A DNA stretch of 64,000 nt. Source: Apostichopus japonicus. Lineage: Eukaryota; Echinodermata; Holothuroidea; Aspidochirotida; Stichopodidae. Made by a program: the position numbers and the translations under genes. Positions 58,501 through 63,328 of the stretch are shown here, piece after piece. Position 1 is the stretch's first letter; each line of letters starts with the position of its first letter. The DNA lies in the NCBI RefSeq assembly GCF_037975245.1, contig NC_092580.1, positions 34,563,001-34,627,000 of the forward strand, in the 5' to 3' direction. The notes beneath the pieces are model-generated. The model was not told where the DNA came from and did no database searches. It was given only the letters and a program-made list of their open reading frames with translations.

Positions 58501-59843
58501 TTAAATGAATAATGTACAGTCCTAATGGTTTTCACAGTATTAAATGAATAATGTACACAGTCCTAACGATAATAACAGTGTTAAAGAATAATGTACAGTC
58601 CTAACGGTAATAACAGTGTTAAATGAATAATGTACACAGTCCTAACGATAATAACAGTGTTAAAGAATAATGTACAGTCCTAACGGTAATAACAGTGTTA
58701 AATGAATAATGTACTCAGTCCTAATGGTAATAACAGTGTTAAATGAATAATGTACACAGTCCTAACGGTAATGACAGTGTTAAGTGAATAATGTACAGTC
58801 CTAACTGTAATAACAGTGTTAAATGAATAATGTACAGTGCTAATGGTAATAAGAGTGTTACATGAATAATGTACTCAGTCCTAATGGTAATAACAGTGTT
58901 AAATGAATAATGTACAGTCCTAATGGTAATAACAGTGTTAAATGAATAATGTACAGTCCTAATGGTAATAACAGTGTTAAATGAATAATGTACTCAGTCC
59001 TAATGGTAATAACAGTGTTACATGAATAATGTACAGTCCTAACGGTAATAACAGTGTTAAATGAATAATGTACTCAGTCCTAATGGTAATAACAGTGTTA
59101 AATGAATAATGTACACAGTCATAACGTTAATAACAGTGTTAAATGAATAATGTACAGTACTAATGGTAATAACAGTGTTACATGAATAATGTACAGTCCT
59201 AATGGTAATAACAGTGTTAAATGAATAATGTACAGTCCTAATGGTAATAACAGTGTTAAATGAATAATGTACACAGTCCGAATGGTAATAACAGTGTTAA
59301 ATGAATAATGTACTCAGTCCTAATGGTAATAACAGTGTTACATGAATAATGTACAGTCCTAACGGTAATAACAGTGTTAAATGAATAATGTACTCAGTCC
59401 TAATGGTAATAACAGTGTTAAATGAATAATGTACACAGTCATAACGTTAATAACAGTGTTAAATGAATAATGTACAGTACTAATGGTAATAACAGTGTTA
59501 CATGAATAATGTACACAGTCCTAACGGTAATAACAGTGTTAAATGAATAATGTACAGTTCTAATGGTAATAACAGTGTTACATGAATAATGTACTCAGTC
59601 CTAATGGTAATAACAGTGTTAAATGAATAATGTACAGTCCTAATGGTAATAACAGTGTTAAATGAATAAAGTACAGTCCTAATGGTAATAACAGTATTAC
59701 ATGAATAATGCACACAGTCCTAATGGTAATAACAACGTTAAATGAACCATTTTGATCAATTAGCATACCTCATATATTTCAGGAATTTTATGTTTCCTGA
59801 GATAGTTCCTGAGATCAGGATTAACATTCTTCAGTGATGCCAT
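25226..59843 (-). CDS. FBXL13: F-box and leucine-rich repeat protein 13 / dynein regulatory complex subunit 6 (18 exons found)
   Basis: This 35-kb gene was assembled from exons whose splice sites and phases agree. The visible coding sequence is about 2.4 kb, roughly 808 residues. Order: an N-terminal helix (MASLKNVNPDLRNYL), a basic coiled, IQ-like region rich in W, K and R (exons 3-5), an F-box (LLPRKVAIK joined to IFGYLDLADRSHCAQVCRSW, exons 6-7), then cysteine-containing leucine-rich repeats (exons 9-17, e.g. YLSLAYCRRFSDRGL, LDISHCTELTDVAI) and a polar, acidic C-terminus. This is the architecture of FBXL13, known as DRC6 of the nexin-dynein regulatory complex of motile cilia and also described at centrosomes. 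The F-box would bind SKP1 and the repeats would bind a substrate or partner. One exon of length 3n+2 is missing between exons 1 and 2. Introns are full of minisatellites, several made from the gene's own exon edges. Identity is confident; untranslated ends are not defined. Confidence 0.92.
25918..26125 (-). repeat. four copies of the exon 17 donor region (about 55 bp)
   Basis: ATAGCATC words at 25946, 26002, 26056 and 26112 mark four copies. The copy at 26112 is the 3' end of exon 17 and its donor (ACAAA|GTAAGC, sense). The other three lie in the downstream intron and still show AA|GT at the equivalent place (GTAATT twice, GTGG once). Confidence 0.85.
26093..26256 (-). CDS. FBXL13: FBXL13 exon 17 (leucine-rich repeats)
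   Basis: Acceptor TACTTTCAG|CTG, donor AA|GTAAGC; 164 nt, phase 0 in and phase 2 out. It encodes LTDLSIRYLSG, LLSLDISGCPKIRDDSM and LKKLKMLYCTGIT, the last full leucine-rich repeats, matching the C-terminal repeats of FBXL13. Confidence 0.92.
26400..26945 (-). repeat. 44-bp minisatellite abutting the exon 16 donor, about 12 copies
   Basis: Units of about 44 bp on the sense strand read GCTAAGTGTCAGTGTATG then TATATGTTGTGG. The array starts at the exon 16 donor, whose sequence GCAAA|GTGAGTATGCTGT aligns with the unit. One copy (about 26818) contains ATG|GTAAGTG, a strong donor-like site. Confidence 0.88.
26948..27166 (-). CDS. FBXL13: FBXL13 exon 16 (leucine-rich repeats)
   Basis: Acceptor GGCTGCAG|GG, donor AGCAAA|GTGAGT; 219 nt, phase 0 in and out. 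It encodes FQITDLGVQKFAQQC, LERLDISHCTELTDVAI and LTVLSLAGCSK, classic cysteine-containing repeats. It joins exon 17 as CSK|LTDLS. The intron upstream of it is about 12.3 kb and holds the large 59-bp array. Confidence 0.93.
27490..28340. repeat. TATA-rich degenerate repeat (ATCTGTATATAATCTG)
   Basis: Many diverged copies of a 30-60-bp AT-rich unit built from TAGATCTGTATATAATCTG and TTATATATAATCTATA. A SINE interrupts it at 27641-27885. Confidence 0.85.
27641..27885 (+). mobile_element. tRNA-derived SINE
   Basis: The head (27642-27708) is tRNA-like: acceptor-strand GGAGTGT pairs largely with TTACTCC, the A-box reads TTAGCTCAGTGG, the anticodon-loop region CCTTCCAATC resembles tRNA-Gly(UCC), and a variant B-box reads GGTTTGAG. 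A non-tRNA body follows, with small stem-like words (GACTTCGGTC, GCTTTGATAAGC), and the element ends in a TACATACATA tail. This is the layout of a pol III SINE inserted in an AT-rich repeat. The D-stem and acceptor mismatches argue against a working tRNA. Confidence 0.75.
28341..29999. other. intronic DNA, nothing recognised
   Basis: Part of the 12.3-kb FBXL13 intron. It has a pyrimidine-rich plus-strand stretch near 28880-28990 and no exon or element that I can support. Confidence 0.5.
30000..30430. repeat. about 100-bp tandem repeat, about 4 copies
   Basis: Copies contain CATCAGTGAGGTAAACAG, GAATATTTAAGGGTCAACA and CCATAAGATGAT in the same order, with deletions that shorten some copies. 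Confidence 0.85.
30650..31430. repeat. 40-bp minisatellite with 242-bp higher-order repeat
   Basis: About 19 copies of a 40-bp unit containing ATGGACAGTGTATGCCAATT. A block starting TGCCTGAATAGACTCAACAT recurs about 242 bp apart (about 30830 and 31072), so a six-unit block was duplicated as a whole. The minus-strand frames across it are repeat artefacts. Confidence 0.92.
31730..31941 (+). CDS. unrecognised open frame, possible exon
   Basis: An open frame on the strand opposite FBXL13 encodes SDFGTDLRPAEINLELDD followed by EADLVIAGFIAIKEELL. The first 45 or so codons look protein-like (charged, balanced composition) and end near TTTCAG|GTAGTA, which could be a donor. The rest looks random. 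I recognise no family. It could be a fragment of a transposon gene or chance. Confidence 0.2.
31942..32561. other. intronic DNA, nothing recognised
   Basis: No exon, RNA gene or repeat seen between the preceding open frame and the 59-bp array. Confidence 0.5.
32562..39260. repeat. 59-bp satellite-like array, 113 full units
   Basis: The unit contains GTCCGTTAACCTAGATAAGT and CACGTCTGTCAAAGAGAGAC. The register runs without any indel from 32562 to 39228, exactly 113 x 59 bp, plus a partial unit. Units 1-4 carry AGTAGACA, units 5-11 AGTGGACA, and from unit 12 AGTGGACG. About 92 consecutive units (to about 38640) look identical. Outer units at both ends share older variants (GACTAG, CATAGATAAGTAG). 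On the FBXL13 sense strand each unit contains CTTGTCTCTCTTTGACAG, a good 3' splice-site look-alike. There are no spacers, so it is not CRISPR-like. Confidence 0.97.
39485..39611 (-). CDS. FBXL13: FBXL13 exon 15 (leucine-rich repeat)
   Basis: Acceptor TATCAACAG|GTG, donor GACACG|GTAAGT; 127 nt, phase 2 in and phase 0 out. It encodes KCYNLVYGKFCFSEHITDAG and LASVDISGCNITDT. The first repeat is degenerate compared with its neighbours. Confidence 0.88.
39612..40618. other. intron 14 with an 80-bp duplication
   Basis: No exon seen. The only structure is two 80-bp copies (40111-40190 and 40191-40270), listed separately. Confidence 0.55.
40111..40270. repeat. 80-bp direct duplication with a U4-like word
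   Basis: Two nearly identical 80-bp copies, each starting TCCCTAAGTGTGACAGC and ending near TTGGCAGTATCGTGCC. The last word resembles the 5' part of U4 snRNA (TGGCAGTATCGTAGCC) with one base missing. The rest does not look like U4. Confidence 0.85.
40619..40738 (-). CDS. FBXL13: FBXL13 exon 14 (leucine-rich repeat)
   Basis: Acceptor TATTTGCAG|A, donor CAGAA|GTAAGG; 120 nt, phase 2 in and out. It encodes ITDAGVRNLVEGPSG and LREINLSNCVRVTDVSIM, closely matching the LNLSNCVRLSDAS-type repeat of FBXL13. Confidence 0.92.
41850..42012 (-). CDS. FBXL13: FBXL13 exon 13 (leucine-rich repeats)
   Basis: Acceptor CCCCTACAG|GC, donor ATTAG|GTAAGT; 163 nt, phase 1 in and phase 2 out. It encodes NNRISDNSFKYVGKMC, IRHLYITDCPRITDASL and INVLNFADCI. 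Its upstream partner, exon 12, uses a GC donor, so the pair forms a GC-AG intron. Confidence 0.92.
42322..42541 (-). CDS. FBXL13: FBXL13 exon 12 (leucine-rich repeats)
   Basis: Acceptor TTTATCCAG|ATA, donor GAAG|GCAAGT; 220 nt, phase 0 in and phase 1 out. It encodes LEHLVVNNCATLRDDCI, IRSVSFLQTPNITDLSL and LQQIKIEG. Joining through the GC donor gives KIEGNNRISD, which matches the EGNKRVTD-type junction of the family, so the non-canonical donor is well supported. Confidence 0.93.
42840..42960. repeat. about 62-bp direct duplication, AT-rich
   Basis: The words ATATTAATATAATAAATACTA and TATCCTTTAATTA occur twice in the intron between exons 11 and 12. Confidence 0.8.
43031..43160 (-). CDS. FBXL13: FBXL13 exon 11 (leucine-rich repeats)
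   Basis: Acceptor CCTTCACCAG|G, donor GCCCAG|GTTTGT; 130 nt, phase 2 in and phase 0 out. It encodes NLQYLSLAYCRRFSDRGL, then LIYIDLSGAAQ. LSLAYCRRFTDKGLQYL is a hallmark of FBXL13. Confidence 0.94.
43290..43695 (-). repeat. 59-bp repeat with 3' splice-site-like ends, about 7 copies
   Basis: CAGTACCTAGAGAAAA-type words at 43325, 43384, 43442, 43501, 43560, 43622 and 43684. Four of these read on the sense strand as TTTTCTCTAG followed by GTACTG or ATACTG, a good acceptor sequence, and they lie upstream of the real exon 11 acceptor. Confidence 0.9.
44332..44485 (-). CDS. FBXL13: FBXL13 exon 10 (leucine-rich repeats)
   Basis: Acceptor ATTTTTAG|GT, donor GCTAA|GTAAGT; 154 nt, phase 1 in and phase 2 out. 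It encodes LQDLNLSECVGVNDDVM, LLYLNISFTNITDATL and LRLLA, continuous with exon 11 through the CKNL junction. Confidence 0.93.
44500..44765. repeat. about 85-bp repeat, 3 copies
   Basis: Three copies of a segment with CTTTTGCTAAGGCA and GAAGCAACAAAACTTTAAGG, spaced 83 and 88 bp, in the intron before exon 10. Confidence 0.85.
45250..45359 (-). CDS. FBXL13: FBXL13 exon 9 (first leucine-rich repeat)
   Basis: Acceptor CCTCTATAG|A, donor GTGG|GTAAGA; 110 nt, phase 2 in and phase 1 out. It encodes TTDKLACKLLQKCRPYLLHL and NLRACVKLTK, matching the LRLNFRGC region after the F-box. Confidence 0.92.
45757..45782 (-). CDS. FBXL13: FBXL13 exon 8 (26-nt microexon)
   Basis: Acceptor TTTCTTCTAG|GTC, donor GTAAA|GTAAGT. 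It is only 26 nt, phase 0 in and phase 2 out, encoding VNLSAIKV. Flanking phases demand exactly this length and the sequence fits the WSKVNFSSVK-type junction of the family. Confidence 0.88.
46155..46370. repeat. about 30-bp repeat, about 8 copies
   Basis: Units near AGCCTAACATAATATGATAT plus CATCAATG. Some copies vary at ATCAT and TATAA. Confidence 0.9.
46498..46593 (-). CDS. FBXL13: FBXL13 exon 7 (second half of F-box)
   Basis: Acceptor CTTCCATAAG|ATC, donor AGTAAG|GTGAGT; 96 nt, phase 0. It encodes IFGYLDLADRSHCAQVCRSW and ends PYLWSK. This is the helical core of an F-box, the SKP1-binding domain. Confidence 0.95.
46745..47375. repeat. 21-bp minisatellite (CACCATCATCCCACACCCTGT)n-like
   Basis: About 29 copies of a 21-bp unit with variants every few copies. 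Because 21 is a multiple of three, minus-strand frames stay open (Met- and Gly-rich heptads, up to 184 codons). They sit in an intron and have no other coding sign. Confidence 0.93.
47600..50156. repeat. about 57-bp minisatellite, about 44 copies
   Basis: The unit contains ACTCAATCCCTGTCACACTA, GTTATTCCTCTGTCCTGTG and TTTATTTACTTCCTAAAT. Copy length varies by 2-3 bases through ATTCCTGTCC or ATTCCTCTGTCC variants. It fills most of the intron between exons 6 and 7. Confidence 0.96.
50411..50512 (-). CDS. FBXL13: FBXL13 exon 6 (start of F-box)
   Basis: Acceptor TTATATTAAG|AGA, donor ATCAAG|GTACTG; 102 nt, phase 0. It encodes an acidic linker (GELDGEEEI) and then ISLLPRKVAIK, the first helix of the F-box, continued directly by exon 7. 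Confidence 0.93.
50513..52137. other. intron 5, nothing recognised
   Basis: No exon or element. Two diverged copies of a segment with CATCTACATATCATGGG-type words occur near 51178 and 51470. Confidence 0.5.
52138..52247 (-). CDS. FBXL13: FBXL13 exon 5 (coiled, W/R-rich region)
   Basis: Acceptor TTCACTTCATCAG|TT, donor TTTGAG|GTTTGT; 110 nt, phase 1 in and phase 0 out. It encodes AHDIIRGVYQMSLSRLVF, EAWHNVML and TREYFE. The exon start and its acceptor are repeated in the 94-bp array immediately upstream, so which acceptor is used cannot be settled by inspection; this one gives the correct phase. Confidence 0.85.
52205..52920 (-). repeat. 94-bp array of the exon 5 acceptor and exon start, 8 copies
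   Basis: GACATCTGAT words start at 52211, 52305, 52396, 52490, 52584, 52678, 52772 and 52866, spacing 94 bp (91 once). The first copy is the true exon 5 start. Each unit carries, on the sense strand, CTTCTTCACTTCATCAG|TT (a few end-copy variants), about 44 nt of exon-like sequence and about 50 nt of intron. Confidence 0.95.
53305..53345 (+). other. G-rich tract with quadruplex potential
   Basis: Several runs of three or four G in GGGAGGGGTTAGGAGGGAGG and GGGAGGGGAGGGG. It lies on the strand opposite FBXL13 inside the intron between exons 4 and 5. Confidence 0.6.
53465..53700 (-). repeat. 27-33-bp array of the exon 4 donor, about 8 copies
   Basis: On the sense strand the unit reads AATAGGCTTGAAA|GTAAGTCTAACTGA. 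GTAAGT occurs in the copies with CTTAC at 53666 (the real donor), 53639, 53613, 53583, 53523 and 53491. One copy (about 53553) reads ATATGT and the outermost is degenerate. Confidence 0.93.
53671..53825 (-). CDS. FBXL13: FBXL13 exon 4 (coiled, IQ-like region)
   Basis: Acceptor TTTTCTAATCAG|G, donor CTTGAAA|GTAAGT; 155 nt, phase 2 in and phase 1 out. It encodes AWLFYHQYKKHKRAEMARKL, HYDLRKQRVHFTYWLSW and VRFARNRLE, the basic helical region before the F-box. Confidence 0.92.
54500..54650. repeat. TACACATACAGTGTAGGTACTAACC repeat, 3 copies
   Basis: Three copies of a 25-base word with the palindrome-like core TACACATACAGTGTAG, in the intron between exons 3 and 4. Confidence 0.85.
54766..54833 (-). 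CDS. FBXL13: FBXL13 exon 3
   Basis: Acceptor CTGTCATTAG|CCC, donor TTTGG|GTAAGA; 68 nt, phase 0 in and phase 2 out. It encodes PSPEQYQKAYQYYNNKLIDI, joining exon 4 as TFGAWLFY. Confidence 0.88.
54834..57162. other. intron 2, nothing recognised
   Basis: No exon or known element. A short (CA)n tract lies at about 57112-57142, next to the exon 2 donor. Confidence 0.5.
57163..57259 (-). CDS. FBXL13: FBXL13 exon 2 (as found)
   Basis: Acceptor TCTCTTTTCAG|G, donor CTTATG|GTAAGG; 97 nt, phase 2 in and phase 0 out. It encodes DSLIPEEFKPQARTFTAVYL and FSFDEAHLM, a conserved N-terminal block of FBXL13. It cannot join exon 1 directly (phase 0 out against phase 2 in), so an exon is missing upstream. 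Confidence 0.87.
57736..58160 (+). CDS. unrecognised 134-codon open frame opposite FBXL13
   Basis: A plus-strand frame from ATG at 57756 to TAG at 58160 lies inside FBXL13 intron 1. It is preceded by CATAG|ATTGTATTTTGCGAT, which could be an acceptor. The protein has a natural-looking composition with 6 Cys, for example TSCGNVRLVQRGTTFAAKV, NILVEISVSSHAVLT and CVDWTFVVKNSPMFLM. I recognise no domain, signal peptide or membrane helix. It could be a nested gene exon, a transposon relic or chance. It occupies the interval where a FBXL13 exon is expected but missing. Confidence 0.3.
58432..59745. repeat. 39/41-bp minisatellite, about 33 copies
   Basis: Units contain GTACAGTCCTAATGGTAATA and ACAGTGTTAAATGAATAAT; a two-base insertion (GTACACAGT or GTACTCAGT) makes the 41-bp form. 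The array ends about 20 bases from the exon 1 donor. Confidence 0.96.
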
Positions 59844-59857
59844 GAGAACTGTATCAT
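59769..59857 (-). CDS. FBXL13: FBXL13 exon 1 (start codon at 59843)
   Basis: The exon is bounded by TCTCTTTGTAG|AT and TATGAG|GTATGC. Translation most likely starts at ATG 59843-59841, giving MASLKNVNPDLRNYLRKHKI and PEIYE (25 codons, phase 0 out). MASLK fits the family's usual start. An upstream ATG at the exon edge opens only an 8-codon frame. The acceptor means at least one non-coding exon lies further upstream. Confidence 0.85.
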
Positions 59858-61801
59858 CTACAAAGAGAAGTGATGAATATATTTAATTGCTGTAACAGTG
59901 CATGCAGAGCTAAGTCAATATGAGAATAATGTAAATCTCCACTATGCTAAATACTCAAGATTGTGGCTACAAGTTGCAACAAGACTTTGGATTGTCAAAT
60001 TATCCAATTCATTCTGAATTGCTGCTAGTACATACCCACCCGAGAGCCAACGGAATAAGAGAAACAAATTATGTTATTCACTTCCACTTGCATTATTCCC
60101 CGGTTGCCAGGTGAATTAGCAATGTAACATGTTATTCATCTACCAGGGACAGATAAGTACCAGGGACACATAAGGTGTATGCCCCTCAGTATTTGTCTGG
60201 TTGCCAGGCAAATTGCAAGACTCATGTCCTTATTCCCTGGCAACTGAACAAAGATGGAATTGGATGTTGAAAGCCGGTTATCTGCAAAAAGTACAGTTAG
60301 AATTTTTAACCTGCTACTTGTATGTGCAGATAATAAGAGCTAGTTGAGAGAAGTGTTTTATTGCAAAGTCACAGGTATAATAACAAGAGCTAGTTTAGAG
60401 AGATGGTTATATTGAAATGGAACCTAAAAGTACGAGAGCTGCTTCTCATTACTGTAATGTTTTGAATTGTGGAAGTGGTTGATCTTACGTTCTCCCAAAA
60501 GATGCCAAGTGTTGGCTACATTATTGTGGAAGTTTGTTGCAGGCTTGCCTGTTATTCCATACAGGTCGTGTTGAACCCTAACTTGTGGAAATTGTGTTAC
60601 TCTGCATCTTCTAAGCACTGCACTCTAATCGATTAATTAACTGCTGGATGAATAGTGAGGTGTACTTTGTTTTTCCGCCGGCTACTGGGCAAATAGCCTA
60701 GATCATCCACATTACATTCTTTGGAACTACTGTATAATTGAATTTAGATCACCCATATCCACCAATTCAAAACATTAACCGTGATGAGAATCGGTTCTCC
60801 TTTTTATTAGGTGTACTTTGTACTTACCATCTCTCTCAGTTCTACCTTAGGCTGTATGTGCACATAACAGGTTAAGAATTCTGTGTAGTATGGTGGTGTA
60901 CGGTAACTTCACTTGTCCCCTAAATTTGCAGTTCTGTGTTATAGCCTACATATATGTAGCTGCACTGATAGCCACTGATTGTACTTGCCATGTTCATAAG
61001 TGAAATTTAAACCACTTTTTCAATTGCAATATTAATCTAACAAGTGAACCAAGGAAACATTGATTTTATATTTTGAGACATTTTGGAGAATTATATCGAC
61101 CATTTAGGCCTAGCCGAAGCTAAGGAAATTTATCCTTGACTCCAGCTGACCTTTTAAAAGTATAATTCTTTCTATTCATAGAGGAATTTGGTCAAATCAA
61201 TTAGAAATCACATACCTGAAAAAAAGGCTAGAACTAAACCACTGACGAAAATCAGTGAGATCGCCACCACCATCGAAGAACATGTCCGAGCTTACTACTG
61301 TAAGTTACTGTCGTGAATTTACTGCATACTATTACTTCATACTTGCATTATATATACCAGGGGCACAAGGACATTATTTTCCCAGCAGGGAGTAATGAGG
61401 GCATAACTACCTAAAGCCTATATGCAGCTGCCGTATGTAAAACAGGATTGTCTAGGTAAATTCTGTCTTAAACTAGCCTAGCCAACCCTTACTTTAGGCC
61501 TACACCTAATTAAAATAAAAGCAAAAATAAAATAAAAGCAATGACAAATTGGTTCACTGTGAGTGTGACTAATTAGTGAGTGGTGGGGTATTCTATAGTT
61601 ACTCCATCACTGCGTGTATCCCTTGACCAACTTCCAAGAAATATTATATGCTAGGCCTATAATTTAGGCAAAGTTCCTTCGCTGAACTAGTGTCAGTGAT
61701 CAGTTTAAGCACTAAAGAGACCTATTTAGTGCACCCATAACTGCAGTAGGCTAGCTACTTACTTACTAGACTAACAACAGTCTAGGCTTATGCCAAATCA
61801 C
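59858..61801. other. 5' region of FBXL13, no coding exon seen
   Basis: Should contain the leader exon and promoter. Apart from the X-box-like motifs listed separately, nothing is recognisable. Confidence 0.45.
60113..60245. promoter_or_regulatory. cluster of RFX X-box-like half-site pairs
   Basis: GTTGCCAGGCAAA at 60200-60212 fits the X-box pattern GTNRCC-N(0-3)-RGYAAC except for the last base. GTTGCCAGGTGAAT at 60113 is a weaker relative and CCCTGGCAAC lies at 60235-60244. The two GGTTGCCAGG copies sit in a diverged duplication. They lie 250-400 bases upstream of FBXL13 exon 1. Confidence 0.35.
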
Positions 61802-61814
61802 ATTACCTAGCAAC
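61802..61814. promoter_or_regulatory. RFX X-box-like motif
   Basis: ATTACCTAGCAAC matches the bipartite X-box (GTNRCC, 1-base spacer, RGYAAC) at all but the first base. RFX factors use this motif to switch on ciliary genes, and FBXL13/DRC6 is a ciliary gene whose leader must start in this area. The transcription start is not mapped. Confidence 0.45.
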
Positions 61815-61875
61815 CGACGACGCTAGACGGTTAATTTGCTTTGTTACGTCGGCAAGTCCAGCTTCAAGGTATTTC

Positions 61876-62061
61876 TTGATTTCGCTTTTTTGCTGGAAAC
61901 CAGTCCTTCAAAAATTACTTTCTACGCAAGAGTTAGACAACAAAGCTCTTCGTCTTCCAAAACTTGGCAAACTTATCACAACCCTGTTCAACATCTCTCC
62001 ATTACAGCCTTGTAGTTCACCTGTAGAGCGCCGAATGAGCAATATGTATACAAATTTTTGA
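61876..62061 (+). pseudogene. possible hAT transposase C-terminal remnant
   Basis: A 61-codon open frame contains LPKLGKLITTLFNISPLQ then PVERRMSNM. The spacing of a hydrophobic L-K-L helix, a Pro/Ser loop and VERxxS resembles the C-terminal dimerisation region of hAT transposases (typically A.xER.FS). It has no start codon of its own and no catalytic region. The match is by eye only. Confidence 0.3.
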
Positions 62062-62715
62062 TGTCAGTTGTTGGTGCAACAGGGAGCGATGAAAGCCTCA
62101 TAAAAACGTCGGCATAAAGTTTTTATGAGATATTAATGTTATATTAATGTTTTAACGAAAACATGTTTTGAAATAATAGCCTGAAAACGTTTTCGTGACA
62201 TATTTATTACACCACAAATAACGTTATCAAAACAAAAGACGAAACGTTTTAATAACGTTTTTACAATGTTTTTGAGTTTGCAATTAATAGCCCGAAGAAC
62301 TTTTCTTTGTAGGCATATGACCTTGGACCTTTGAACACATGACTTCATCAGTCACAGAGGTTCAGCAGCAGTAAACATAAAGATCATCAATGAAAAAATA
62401 TTCTTTTGGCTATTTTGAAATGTGAAAACCACAAAAAGGATTCGATCCCACCTGGGCGCTGAGACATGATATTTCAAGAAAACTTCATAGTAAAGGCCTT
62501 TTCTGACATGTGCATTTGTGCTTCCGATCATACGAGCGTAAGACCTCAAGTTACGGCATTGCCATCACTAGACCTCTTTCTCTAAAACAAAAATCGTTAT
62601 GTAAACGACAGCCTTCCCTTTCTTCTTCTTCTTTTTCTTTTTGTCCTTTTGTCATTATATTGTATTACTCTATATTAGTGCTATACTCATATGTCTGTAC
62701 CAAAACAGAGGACAA

Positions 62716-63328
62716 ACTAAAACGAATGACAGCGAATGACCGAATGACAATTGACTCAACACAGGGTTAATTATCATTCGCGAATGACAGCGAATGACAA
62801 CGAATAACAACGAAGGACGGTGGTGAGAAGAGATAGAATGATTAACGGAGTGGAGTAAATGCGGTTATTGGTTTTCTGCGCAAAAATGATTTGAGGAAAA
62901 TCGCATGTTACGTGGTTGCAAGGGGGGGGGGGGATAAAAACAATAACAATAAATTTTTTTACAGTAACAAATTTTTTCAATTCCCCTAAGTTCACGGGGT
63001 GAAATCCCACAGGGCAAGTCAAACATCTTGCTCAAGAATTTTCGAAAACACCGGTCACAGTCGCAAAATGTCAACTCGGATTTTTGCGATTTTAACCCCG
63101 ATTTTTTGGGGAAAATTTCCGCCAGAAAAATGGCGTTAAATTTAAGTTTACAATTTCGCTTGCTATAAGGTGCGTTTGTATCTTGTCCGTACTTTACTAT
63201 AAAGATCTGTAAGCCACGCACTTCGCGTCCATTCAGTTTGCGTGGCTTTAATATACCCACGAAGTCTGAACTGTGATACCCGTTTGAAGCAAATGTCTGT
63301 GCTGTCATTCACTGTCATTCGTTTTAGT
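62716..63328. mobile_element. MITE-like element with 25-bp terminal inverted repeats
   Basis: The left end reads ACTAAAACGAATGACAGCGA followed by ATGAC (62716-62740). Its reverse complement, with one mismatch, lies at 63304-63328. Further GAATGAC subrepeats occur next to the left end and a third GTCATTCGTTTTAGT copy at 63387-63401. A CAA on each side may be a target duplication. There is no transposase inside, so it would be non-autonomous. Confidence 0.6.

Noticed and set aside
59498-59766. Leu/Ile/Thr-rich minus-strand frames next to exon 1
   Set aside because: Translation of the 39/41-bp minisatellite, not the missing exon.
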